Shown here one piece after another: positions 11,516 to 22,336 of a stretch of 64,000 bases of DNA; within the stretch, counting starts at the first letter, position 1, and every line of letters starts with the position of its first letter. Source of the stretch: Struthio camelus (taxonomy: Eukaryota > Chordata > Aves > Struthioniformes > Struthionidae); NCBI RefSeq assembly GCF_040807025.1, contig NC_090943.1:6620356-6684355 (forward strand), read 5' to 3'. The position numbers and the translations under genes are program-made. The notes beneath the pieces are model-generated. The model did not search any database, had not been told where the DNA came from, and saw nothing but the letters and a program-made list of their open reading frames with translations.

Positions 11516-14500
11516 CCTCCTCTGCTGATCGTGCGTGCCCTTTGCTGGCAGTGCTGCCTCTTGCGTGCTTGTTCAACACGTAGCACAACGGGCCACTGCA
11601 ACCCACTGTGACCTTCAGCCTCCACTGCAATGCAAGTAGTAAGGACTTGTCTCAGGCAGCCTTTACAGGAAAGGCCGTGGTATCAAACATGCAAGTTTAT
11701 TATTTTAATACCGTCCCTGGAAATGGGATTTCTGTCAATGGAAGCAGTTGCAGCATCTCAGTTTCATTCTGATACAGTGTGAAAAAGGTGACTTGGGAGC
11801 AAGCATACTTGAATGTCTTCACAGAATAATAAAATCTGGCATAAGCTAGACAGGTCTGAGGGAAAGATTTCAACATTTTTGACATAAATGGTAACATTTT
11901 CAGCTAAAACATCAACAATTTACAAATGGTGGTTTGGAGAAAAAAAAGAACAAGATGTTTCCTTTGACTTTTCTTGGTGAAAAACAGGAGAATGTCATTG
12001 AAAGTCATGTTTCTGAGCCAAAAATTATATTCTGATAGAATCCCATATTTCAATAAGAAATATCTCTTGGTTGTAAGGCATTGACCTGTTCTGTTCCTCC
12101 CTGAACCCAATGAGAAGTTCTGTGCAAAAACAGAGGAAGAGACACTATGCCTATTCCAAGCAGCTTCCTACCATGCAGGCAAATTCTTATCTCTTGCTTT
12201 TGATTTCTTTGCTCTGCAACAGGCATTTTGAGAAATGGAAGCAAAGCCTAGGAGCAAAATTGCCCTGTATGTGCCTTTCTGACATGTAATCAATTGTCTG
12301 CTCCCTGACTATGGACAAGCTGCTTTAATATGTCCATGAAGTCCTTCACTTTATCGGGCAGGGCAGTAGCATCTCTGAAATTTAGAGCTGGCCAGCAATA
12401 ATAGAGGGAAACAAAGCAAATGAATATAGCCACCCTTCCCCAAAGTAACTCATTGTTCAGTCTGTATTCATAGAAGAGCCTTGTGTTGTGTTTTTCAGTC
12501 TCTGGCTAGCTTGCAAACTGTTTCCTAGAGTTTACTCAAAATGTGTGAAGAGTGGAATTTGGTTAGGGAAAAGGTTAGGCAGTGCTTAGTAATGAGGTGC
12601 TACTGAATAGTATTTTTTGGCAGAAATTTTGGAAGAAAACCTAACAAAACGAGGGGCCGAGTCCTTTTCTTTTCATTAGATCAGTGACTGCCTGAATCAT
12701 CCATAAGCATTTAACAGCCTGATTCTATGGGTAGCTGTGATACAGACACCACCTGGTTCAAAGGAAGAGCACTTGGGAGTCCTTGTTTATCTTATTAAAG
12801 CATGCCTGAGATGCTCTCATAGACCTGTCAGGAAAAACCTTCCTAGGGCACAAACACAGACCTGATCTAACCTTGGAGTTTTAAAACATTCATTCAAGTA
12901 GAATTAAATTGCAACAGCTCTAATGTGCTTTGTGAGCCTCTTGTTTGAAATCCAAGCTGGGGAGCACTTTGCACAGGTTTATATCCATGGCCAACATGCA
13001 CAGACTGAGCTTGGCTGAAGCAAACCAGCAGGAGACCTGGAGAGGGTGGACATCAGGCAGCTTGGTAGGACCCCTTCAAATTCCTTCTAGCATGGCTTTG
13101 GGTGGAAAGGCCGTGGCGGGAGGACAGCAGTGTTTGAGGTGGCCTAAGACACAAGCTTATTCCGGTTTCTTCTCATCCTGTCTCCAAATCCGCAGTCTGC
13201 CATAGGAACGATCAGTTTCTCCTTTGAAAATGATGAGAAGCAGCCAAACTGTTTCCCTGTTCTTCCCTTTAACAATGGTAATTAGACAGCATTTCTCTGC
13301 TGTGCTTTTTATTCTTTGTTCCTTTGTTTCTTCCCCTGCTCCCCCTTCATTTGTGTGTTTCAAGGAGACTAGCTGGAGAGGCTATTTCACCAAAGGAGGT
13401 GAGCTGGAGACCTCACCCATGCAAACTTTCCTTTGCAAGAGACCCCAGTGCAGCTGGAGTTCTGACTAGATTAAAGAAATATATTATGGGGATTTTTTAA
13501 TTTCCCTGTGTGGAGCCAGGAGATGAAGCGCCACCACAAGAGGAGTTTGCCAGGGGCAGTGAGTAGATGAGAATGTCAAGTCCAGTGAGAAACTACTCAG
13601 AAGTACTAGAGTAGCATTTTTATTCGAAAGGAGTTCTCATCTTCAGCATTCACGGCTCTAGGCTCTGAGCTGGAGTATAAAATGAGATCCCCAGGGTCCT
13701 ACCAACAGGACAACATCTAAAGAGTCCCACTCAATTACCATCTTAAGGCTGTTGTCATTCCCAATCTTATTGCATTCTCTGGCGTGACAGGAATGAAACA
13801 TTAGGATGTGAGTACCTCCCCATGCGGTGCATTAATTGAAGCTGTGCATTGGGCTCTGCTGCCAGGTGGTAGGCAGCTGCTGTAAGGGGCTGGTGAGGAG
13901 CAGCTTGAGCTGCCGGATGGCGGGATGCTGCATGACAGTCCCTGCCTTCATGCACACTTCTGTTACTGACTGGTCCCTGCAGACCTGTGTCATTTCCCAT
14001 CACCTGTGCTGTGGGCCCCCCTCCAGGGCTGGAAAAAATAGCGTTGGCACATTTAGGACCAGATAGTGTAAAATGACGGGAAAACATGGAAGAGTAATCC
14101 TGCACTGGTGGGGAGATTGCATGTGTGAGCTAATCCTCTGGTTCCTCTGAGATTACTCTGCTGCTGGGTATTCAGCTTCTGGAAGCTGCTGCTATTGCAG
14201 TCCTCTTCCTGCTCAGCTCACTGTGTTATCCATCATCTTTGGGCAGCTACAGCAACATATGCAAAAGGTTTTTTCTCTTAGGCCCTGAGTTTGTAGCACT
14301 TTGCTTTTCACAACCATCACCTTCTTGATGGAAAATATTTTTCAGAAGCAGTGACATAACTCAGATCCTAAATGCCATTTCCCAGTGGAACTTGGGAGCC
14401 TACACATCACTTCAGGCAGAATTCAGAGGGAATTAGTTTTGTCTGGGCCCTCGTCAGAAGGGCTGGACATCACCACAGTCCTTGCACGCAAGGCTGCCAT

Positions 14501-14918
14501 GGCCAGCTCTAGATCTGTGCAAGGGCACAGCCAACAGGATCCAGTGGTTGTGATTTAGATTGCATGAATCTGAGACAATCACTCACGAAAATAACATTTA
14601 AGAGCCAAAGTCATGAAGTGCGCATTTTACCCAGGTAGTTCCAGCATCAATGGCTTCAGATTTATGAGAAATAGAAAGTCAATGTCATTTCTTCCCATTC
14701 TCTTTGCTGCACTAAGAGCATCGCCATGTCGGATGTACTGAGATTAATATCCTAGCAGACATCCTAGAAGAATCCCCAGGTGAATAAGTCCAAAATAGAG
14801 CAAAGAACTATGCCAGAGGGTTTTCATATGTTTTCAACTCATGATATCTTCTAATTGTTCAGTGAAAAAATTTAGCTTTCAAAACATTAAGGGAGTTACA
14901 TTTTTAGTATTCTCTATC
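11516..14918. other. Non-coding stretch, no gene seen
   Basis: This is mixed AT-rich sequence. The 11.7-12.1 kb portion is especially AT-rich and may be unrecognised old repeat. Open frames stay below about 112 codons and none is recognisable. Confidence 0.5.
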
Positions 14919-15014
14919 ACATATATAAATATAGATATAAATAAATAAATAAATAAATATAAATATAAATATAAATATAAATATAAATATAAATATATAT
15001 ATATATGCATGCAT
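14919..15014. repeat. Compound AT-rich microsatellite
   Basis: The tract begins with imperfect ATATAA, passes through (ATAA)n near 14938-14957, then about six units of ATAAAT or a near variant, and ends in an (AT)n stretch followed by 'gcatgcat'. It produces the frames rich in Ile, Tyr and Leu on the minus strand, which are artefacts. Such tracts melt easily and are usually polymorphic. Confidence 0.95.
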
Positions 15015-15016
15015 AT

Positions 15017-18000
15017 GTCTCTAAATGTCTGTTTGTCCTGATGATTTTGACCAAATTTGGCAGAAGAGTTCCATAGTCTCCTCCTAAATGTTCTGAGAAG
15101 AAGAAAGCCTGAAATGTGCTTTCCCACCTTACTGTCGCTAGAGGATCCACATGGATGAGGCTCCTAATGCATGCCCCGAAGTGGGACCAACACTCACCTT
15201 TTCAAATATGCATCTTTCAAGCTTACCTCCTTCTGCACCAAAATCCTGGCACACAGATGCATAGGAAACCAGGATTCCTCAATTTCCACATCCTGCCAGA
15301 CCTTCAGGGTGTGTCTAACAGTTGGGATATTTGAAACCCAAGATGACCTAACGGCTCAAACCTCTGTCACACGACAAAATGTCAGAGTGCTTTGATGTTG
15401 CTCCATCCTTCTCATTGCACTGGTTAACCTGAATTATCTTGTTTGAGAATGATGCCTTTTATCTGGTTGTCACACGCATGCTTACTGTGAAAAATAGCAA
15501 ACCCTAAGACTCGCTAAGATTTCTCTAGTAAAAAAGTAAAGGCCTTTGATGAGAATTTAGGAAGGTCACTTATCTTAATTTTCCAGAGGTGACAGTGTGC
15601 ATTCAGAGGGCCCACTGGAAAAATATGCTTGGCAGGCACCCATAAAGGCAGAGAACTAAGGGAAACAGAGCAGCTAAGGAGAGAAGAGAGAGTTTCTGGG
15701 GAAAGACAAGAAGGGGCCAGGTGCGTCTTCACTGCGCAGTCCCTCCCCTTCAGGACCGGCACTGCAGTTGAACCTAAGGGTCTCTCCTTAAAGCAGCAAA
15801 CAGGCTGAGAACTGGAAGGGTATGAATGAGGCCGTGGTCGAATTGTCAGGCTACTTCCACAGCTTGGTGTCACAGGTACCTCACTGTTGATGAGCACTGT
15901 GAGCAGCCGTTCCTTCACCAGACCCTTCTTGACGTGGCTCCTGTGCCCTTACTATCGTCTTATGGCTCCATCACTGGTTGGTTCCTGAGTGTTGGGCTAG
16001 TACAAAGCTTTTGGATGGTTAAGCGCTTCAGGAAGGAGTGAGACCAGCTCCAGCAGCACTGTGCAATTCCCAGCCGGCAGAGTGACCCCAGCGCTAACCA
16101 GCACAGACATCTTGCATCCGTTACACCCACCATGAGAGACTTCAAACACAACCAGAACAAGTCTTTCCTCACATAAAACCTACTCTGGTGGGCTCTGTTT
16201 GGTAGAGATGGTGCAATTGTAAGAATCACAGCAGAAGACCCCAGGCAGAAGTAACCCTCAGTTCTAAACCCCCACTTCTAAATAAATCCACTATCTCTTC
16301 CTACAGCTGGTGGGACCTGACATGGGACCTGCCAGCATTTATGCAAGGGCTGCAGATAGCATGGCATGACATGCACCTCTAGACAGTACACAGACAGTGA
16401 GTGGGTGCGGTGGATGGAAGGAGGAGTCATGCAATGAAGAATATTTCCAGGTTGTCTGTTCCTGCAGGTGGGGAAGAGGGTGCTGCTGAAGGCAGGATGG
16501 GTATCCTTTGCTTGCCATCCTTGTTGGCATATTGTGGATGTGTTCACAGCTGTTTTCCCTTTTCCCTTGCGAAAGCTCCAGCTCCAGCACTCAGGAGAAG
16601 TGCACTCTCCTAGGGAGGTTATTGGAAATCTTAGGGAAGGGACTGGACATGGCCATGCCTGCTGCTCTAAGAAGAGGCACACAGCAATGTGATCCCAGCC
16701 TGTGTCACTACCAGTAACATGTGGTCACATAAGCCAAACTGCTTTTGTTCATAACAGGCCTCTACTTGCTGGCTCCAGAAGCTCCCTTGCACTGACTGGT
16801 GTGTAAGGAGGCCCCCTTCACCTCTCCCTCCACCCCCCCCCCCGCCCCAGCCCTCCCCTCGCTTCCCCCCTTCGAGACGTCACAGACAAAGAGACGTTTC
16901 CACCAGAACAGTCTCTTGTCTGCTCTCTCATGGTCTCTGTAGGACCCTAATAGATACCAGCTCCTTCGGTCCCAGGAGAAAAATGCCAGCCCCGTGGGGA
17001 TAATGCAAAGACCGTGGGGTTGACCCCAGGTGGCAAAAGGATCTGGGGACTCTTTGCTCCAGGATGCTGTCTTTCCCATCCCTGCATCTCTTCTCCCTCA
17101 TCCCCACGGCAAGCTGTGGTCCTTCCCAGCAGTGCAGGATTCTCAAAGCAAAACAATTTGAGTTTCTTTTTCTCTCCCAATCAAAGGACTGCCGTGCACA
17201 CGTACTCTCACAGCAGAGTGCCCTGTCGAAGGCTGCTTGGCTCTAGCCGTAAAGCAATTTAGCAGTCTGCCATCTTAAACCATCTAATGACAACTCTTCA
17301 AGCAATTGGAAAATTGCTGCCTTCAGTAAACTCTCCAGCTGAATGAGAGCCGCCGTGTGGCTCCTTCAACCTCTTGGCAGGGCTTGGTGCTCACAAGAAA
17401 AGTCAGGCTGCTCTCCCTGTGCCTGGCATGGCATTAACTCAAAGGCAGGATGCAAAGAGTGGATTGAAGAACGTCCGAGGTTACATCTGTGCTCTTAAAT
17501 AAAACAGGCTGGGGCTCGCTCCCTGGCATGGGCACTAACCGGCACAGTTTGCATGTCCAGCATGACTCTTCCTCCTCAGAACAGGGTGGCTGCATTCAAA
17601 CTGCCCATCAGGGAGGTGTCCTTGGCCCACACGTTGGACTGCGCTTGGGCTCTGAGTGAGTGCTTGGTGGCCAGGGACTGTGCCTGGTTTGGCGGTTTGC
17701 AAGGCATGTCAGTCCTATGTCCTGGTTTACCAAAGCAGGTGACGTCTGGGTGTCTACACGCTGGCTCTCATGGTCTACCATGTTTGGTGTGTGCAGATGT
17801 GGCTCCCTGCTGCTCTGCCGGAGGAGGGGGCCAAGCAGTACATGTGGGTTACCTAACGTTTGCCTTGTGTGGAGGTCCCAGTTGAGGTGATAGGGCTATG
17901 CGAATGCATGGGAAGGATGTATCCTGCCCTTGCCATCGAAGCGGTAGGAAGGAGTAAAAGGGTATGAGAGAGGCCACGACACAAGTGGGGAAATGAGAAC

Positions 18001-18040
18001 TGGGGGATCCAGCAGCTCCTCAGATCTGAGTAACTGCATC
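15017..18040. other. Non-coding stretch, no gene seen
   Basis: Unassigned sequence with a C run at 16833-16843. Several frames of 100-134 codons occur on both strands and overlap one another, as expected by chance in sequence of this composition. None shows a domain, signal or splice structure I can defend. Confidence 0.5.
16833..16843. repeat. Poly-C run
   Basis: Eleven C residues sit in a longer C-rich region (16811-16870) of low complexity. On the minus strand this is G-rich and could adopt a quadruplex. Confidence 0.85.
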
Positions 18041-18044
18041 TGAC

Positions 18045-18116
18045 CACATAGCTGACCCGCTTCGAGCAGGACACTGAACAGCCACTTCTAGCCTGAACAA
18101 TCCTGTGATCCTATAG
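18045..18116 (+). mobile_element. CR1 LINE 3'-terminal fragment
   Basis: The stretch 'cgcttcgagcagg' (18058-18070) followed by 'cacttctagcctgaacaatc' (18082-18101) and 'ctgtgatcctatag' (18102-18115) resembles the avian CR1 terminus. In the consensus, 'gagcaggttgga' leads through 'cccttccaacctgaacaat' to one or two copies of ATTCTRTG. The element would be on the plus strand and end at about 18116. Only about 70 bp can be recognised. The assignment depends on the tail and would need a consensus alignment. Confidence 0.5.
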
Positions 18117-18350
18117 ACCGGAATAGGAGGGGGGTCCCATGCCTGGACCCACCCAGCAGTGAGGTCATGGCACTCTCAGCTCAGAGAATAGGTTGTCTGT
18201 GGGATCAGATCTTTGTCTGACAAGGCCACCTGAATGGCCACAGACTTGTTTCTCCACACCCTCCATGACAGCATTGCTGAATGTTGTCATTTTGATATGG
18301 AAACACAGCACCTTGTAAATTAGCCAGAAATTTCTCACTCCCCTACAGTC

Positions 18351-18430
18351 AACTATATGTCAGCTAACATATATACATATATGTATACATATATGTATAC
18401 ATATATACATATATACAGCTAACTATATGT
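18351..18430. repeat. AT palindrome with flanking direct repeats
   Basis: A core of alternating ATGTATAC and ATATAC units (about 18367-18416) is close to self-complementary and could extrude as a cruciform or hairpin. It is bracketed by direct repeats: 'aactatatgt' at 18351-18360 and 18421-18430, and 'cagctaac' at 18361-18368 and 18416-18423. The arrangement looks like a short unit expanded by slippage or foldback replication. I see no gene role. Confidence 0.85.
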
Positions 18431-20195
18431 CTTTCAAAAAAACCTTTTCTTATGTCTGAGGTGCTGGTTTATGTCTTTTCCTCTGTCATCAATGACGAGA
18501 AATCAGTTTCTGATTTTGAAACCAATTTTTTCTCCTAAACTGCTTAAGAGCAAATGCGCAGCATAAAAAATAACATGGAATCTGAACGATAAAATCAGTA
18601 TGACTGATATCTCACAGAAAAAAAGAGCCTTTTTGTGTAAATATTGTTGGATTGTTATGGATCAGAAAGCATCCGTGGATTCTTTATCCTGTATGGACAG
18701 TCCGTAGAAATACACATACACACAGTGGGCTACAAACTCACTGTACGTGGTTATGAAAGCTAGGATTTGGGTCTCAACCCACCTCTTGTTGAAGCTGTTA
18801 AAAACTCTCACCTGACAGGATTGTGATCCTCTGTCACTATCAAGATGGACCAAAGTCAGAGAAAGGCTTTGCAGTCATCGGCTGCCTGTTAAGACAGAGA
18901 AAGAAGAGCAGAGCTGGAGATCCTGGATACCTGACCGGGTAGACCCGTGGCCAACGTTTGGAGTGAGCTGGAAGAGTACGTTACGTGGCCATAAGGGGCT
19001 GAGTTATGCTTTGCTAAGAGCTGGAGGCTGGCTGAGGAGAGATGGGGCAGGCAAGGCCAGGGTTATCTCATCTCAAAGGAAGCTGTCAGTGAAGCTGTCA
19101 GAGTACACACACTTCCCAAAAGTAGGCTAAATCTGGCCAAAGAGATTATGTTTTTTGACACATCCAAACCTGTCTAGGAAGCTGACAGCATTCTTGCCTG
19201 AGGAAAGAAAAAACGGATAAAAGACACAGTACATTATGAAGGCGTCCAGGGGTTCTTGGGAAGACAGGAGCGATGTGAGGGTGAGGTTTCAGCACTTGGC
19301 TGAGATGAAGGTGGCTGCTCTGCTGCACCACTTGCCATGCTTTTGGGCCGATCCCAGCATGGCCTGGCAGTCCCTTGCTGCATCACCCCAGCCACGCAGA
19401 AAATCATCCTCATTGTTGGGACTGGAAGCATATTTCCAGGGCTCAGAGTGGTCACATCCTTCCCCCAAACAGCCAGGGCTAGCCCTGGAAAAAGGGAGCT
19501 GGAAGAGTGGGACATCTCCTACCTTGAGCTGGGGAAGCTGGACGCAGAGCTAAAACCAGAGCAGAGATCACACCTGGGTGGCACAAGTGGTGTGTGGAGA
19601 ATCTGTTCTGGCAGGTTGGTTTAGCTGAAGATAATGAGGATAAACTCAGCAGAGCTCCACACAAGAAGAGAGGAGAGGACAGAGCAGAAATGATGTTGAT
19701 TGCCGATGGCTTGGTGCACTCACAAATCCACCCAAAGTACCTCGACCAAAGCACCTCACCTCCACCGGTGTATGTCAGGATTGACTTCTTGTATACAGGC
19801 CCCCGGTCTGCCAGGGGTGCAAACCCATTGGGTAGCACCCCTCCCGCCACGGCAGCCCTCTTCACGCTGGGTGGAGGGTTCCTGCAGGCCACCGCAGCCA
19901 GAGCCCGAGGCCTGAGCCCAAGGGTGGTTTTGGCTCCAGCTCGGCCTGCTCTGGCTTGGACTCCACCAGGCGAATTCCTGGCCTGATACTGTAGCCAGAT
20001 GATCTTGCAATTTGGGAAGCCAGTTGATTGCACAGCCCCACTCGAGTGTTATCTCCCGAGCCAGCTCTAGGGACGAGCAGAAACTGAAGCTGGGCCAAGG
20101 CCAGCGAGACCAGCATTGGGCTGAGTGTGCATCTCTGCAACACTTGGAGCTTTGGCTTTTATCTGTATTTCTTTATAGCTTATCATGTTTGCACT
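18431..20195. other. Non-coding stretch, no gene seen
   Basis: Unassigned sequence. The 19.2-20.1 kb part is relatively GC-rich and supports overlapping frames of up to 184 codons on the minus strand and 130 on the plus strand. Because both strands are open at once and nothing is recognisable, I treat them as chance frames. Confidence 0.45.
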
Positions 20196-20199
20196 AGGG

Positions 20200-20470
20200 T
20201 TCCACAGATAACAATCTATTAACAGTAAAGTGAATTAGATCACTGCCTGGTTATTTCACTCAGCTGAGGCCAAGCTGCTCTTGTCCATTCAGGAAATTTG
20301 TGTTCCTTTATTCTCTCTGTGCATGAAAGCATGTCACTCTAATTACCTCCCGTCTAATTCAGCCTGAGCAACTCCGAAATGTTTGCAAGGCAGGAGGGGA
20401 GCTATAACCTCATTAGAGCACGTTATCGTATGAGATCAGACACTGGCTGGGGCTTATTGTGATGAGCCGT
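20200..20470. promoter_or_regulatory. Candidate conserved non-coding element
   Basis: Sequence of even composition, free of simple repeats, is dense in sites typical of developmental enhancers: 'agataac' (20206-20212), 'ctattaacag' (20216-20225), 'ctaattacct' (20339-20348), 'tctaattcag' (20353-20362) and 'gttatcg' (20423-20429). The character resembles deeply conserved enhancers seen near developmental regulators. This is an impression from motif content; conservation was not tested. Confidence 0.25.
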
Positions 20471-20486
20471 TCACAGATGTTTTCTG

Positions 20487-21143
20487 TTGAAACTACAAAA
20501 GGGGAAGAGGACGCTGAAGGCAGAGTTGCGGGGACTTAAAATAACCCACTCCAGCAGCAAGTATCGCAGGCAGGTGCACAACATCGCTGGCTGCTCTTCG
20601 CTCAGTCTGCGAGGAAAGCCGGGGAGAGCTGGCCTGATGCGTGCCGGGACACAACACCCTTGTCGCCAGTCAATAACAGATAACAACTTTGAGACGCTGT
20701 GGTTTAATACTCTTGAAATGGCCCGTTCCTCCTCAAACCTCTGCAACGAGGCAACATTTTTCAAATGCTTAAGTGGATGCGTGCCAAAGCAAACAGACCC
20801 TTTCTGGAGGCAGGTAAACTCCTGGCCCAGCAGTGAGTGGAACGGGCCGATGGAGAGCAGCAGGATGGGTTTGGGGTGTGAAGGAGCCTCGCTCTTATGT
20901 GCTGATCCCTTTCCTGACATGTCTGGGGTATCCCATCAGGAACTGCCTAGCAAGTTATTTTATTTTTTTTCCCCCTATTTCATGGGGGAAAATGAGTGCA
21001 GCTCACCCGCTGTATGGGTGCTTTCAACTTATAAGCAGTGCATTTTCTTGTGTGTAGACAGCCATGAGCATTTAAGAAACTCCACTGAGCAGCTTCCAGA
21101 TGAACCTAAATCTCTTTATCTGTGTCAGAATAAACCTAAATGA
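20487..21143 (+). other. 218-codon open frame, not accepted as a gene
   Basis: A methionine-initiated frame of 218 codons runs through the edge of a regulatory-looking block. The product has no domain, signal peptide or repeat I recognise, and a 149-codon frame lies antisense to it (20471-20920). No splice-site pattern or promoter supports it. A lineage-specific or non-coding transcript cannot be excluded, but chance is the simplest reading. Confidence 0.15.
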
Positions 21144-21235
21144 TCCCTTTTATTATTAGCTGCTGGAGAAGAACTGAAGCCATTAATGTTTAATAAAGCC
21201 TGTGCCCATAAGCAGCTAACGGCTGCTGTGCGTGC
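21128..21235. promoter_or_regulatory. Candidate conserved non-coding element
   Basis: The block contains 'cctttattattagctgctgg' analogues at 21147-21166, 'gccattaatgtttaataaag' (21179-21198) and two E-box-like cores in 'agcagctaacggctgctg' (21211-21228). The mix of TAAT and CAGCTG-like sites in otherwise unique sequence suggests an enhancer. No conservation data were available. Confidence 0.2.
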
Positions 21236-21887
21236 CAGGCCCATCTGGCAAAGGCCCATATCCTACCCTGCCATGAGTACCTAGGCAGATTCTGGCAATT
21301 CGTTGATGAAAGTAATTTAATGGAAGCTTAACCTAAGTCACCAGCACAGAAATGTGCCCAGGGAAGAAGGTTGCTAGGAGCAAAGGTGTTAACATAGAGC
21401 CCTTCCAGCCGTGGTCTCCCTCTCCTTCCCAGCCCAGCAGCATTGTCTCCCCTAATTGGTGAAACTGAAGACCTACTGGTCTTGGTCTTGGTGGCTGTGT
21501 AGTTCCTAGGACCTCCTCCTCCATGCAGGCTCAGTCTACAGGCAACAGCAGTGAGATCATTTTCAAAGAGCCCGTGCAGATCTCTTGAGCCTGAGGAAGT
21601 CTCCATGCGGTTCAGCCTCATCCTCTGCTCCTAAGCTGTGGTAACAGTTTTTCGTGGTTTCTGTCCTGTCTGGTCTTGATGTTACGGTCCTGAACCCAGA
21701 GGAAAGTCACAGCCTTGGACCTCCAAGAGTAGGTAGATGTCTCATCGCTGGGGGAACAGACAAGCGTGGACTCCCCTTGATCGTCACCATCAGACCTAGT
21801 GTGACCTGGTATGGTCCCAACATTTCATACAGCCAGCCCACACCCTACGGCACTAGCGCGTGGGTCTTCCCATACTGGCCATTCAAG

Positions 21888-21930
21888 GAAAGTCATGAGG
21901 TCATGAGAAGTCATGACGAAAGTCATGAGG
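21888..21930. repeat. Clustered TCATGA palindromes
   Basis: The self-complementary hexamer TCATGA occurs four times within 36 bp, starting at 21893, 21901, 21911 and 21923, so the spacing grows 8, 10, 12. The 13-mer 'gaaagtcatgagg' is repeated exactly at 21888-21900 and 21918-21930. It is probably a small degenerate tandem repeat; a protein-binding array is possible. Confidence 0.8.
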
Positions 21931-22260
21931 CTTGGCTACAATATTTAACATTGGCACTCCTAACCCTGTCCTGTAAGAGGTGCTATTACACTCGCACCAT
22001 ACCTCATACCTGCCTCAGACCTGTGGTGGGGCTGCCCCACACAGAGCTGCTACAAATCAAAACGTCACCTGCTCACCAATTCAGCAGCTTTTTAACTTAA
22101 TACCCATTTTGACCCCTGATCTTTGTGAAGGTGGCTGAACCTAAGGCAAACAAAGCCAGCATACGCTGACACAAACACCAAGTCTCTTCCTCATCCCCAT
22201 TCAGGTGTACCGTGACGTGGTTTCACTCTCAGTGAATGCTGAAGTGAAATGCTGAAGGTC

Positions 22261-22336
22261 CTGATCCAAAGCCCTCTGAAATCAAAGGAAGGTTTGGCAT
22301 TTTTTCCACCCCCCCTTGACTTCTATTGCTTTTGAT
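22261..22336. repeat. Degenerate foldback repeat
   Basis: The left part, 'ctgatccaaagccctctg' and following, is roughly the reverse complement of the right part, 'ttgacttctattgctttt' and following, with a short C-rich centre. The two halves resemble the palindromic 'ctgatccaaagccc..tgaagtcaa' sequence that I recall as widely dispersed in turtle, crocodilian and bird DNA. I cannot name the family with confidence; it may be a non-autonomous DNA-transposon relic. Confidence 0.4.

Noticed and set aside
14879-15150. Ile/Tyr/Leu-rich minus-strand frames
   Set aside because: They are translations of the AT-rich microsatellite.
19479-20033. 184-codon minus-strand frame
   Set aside because: A 130-codon frame lies on the opposite strand over the same GC-rich DNA, and neither product is recognisable, so chance is preferred.
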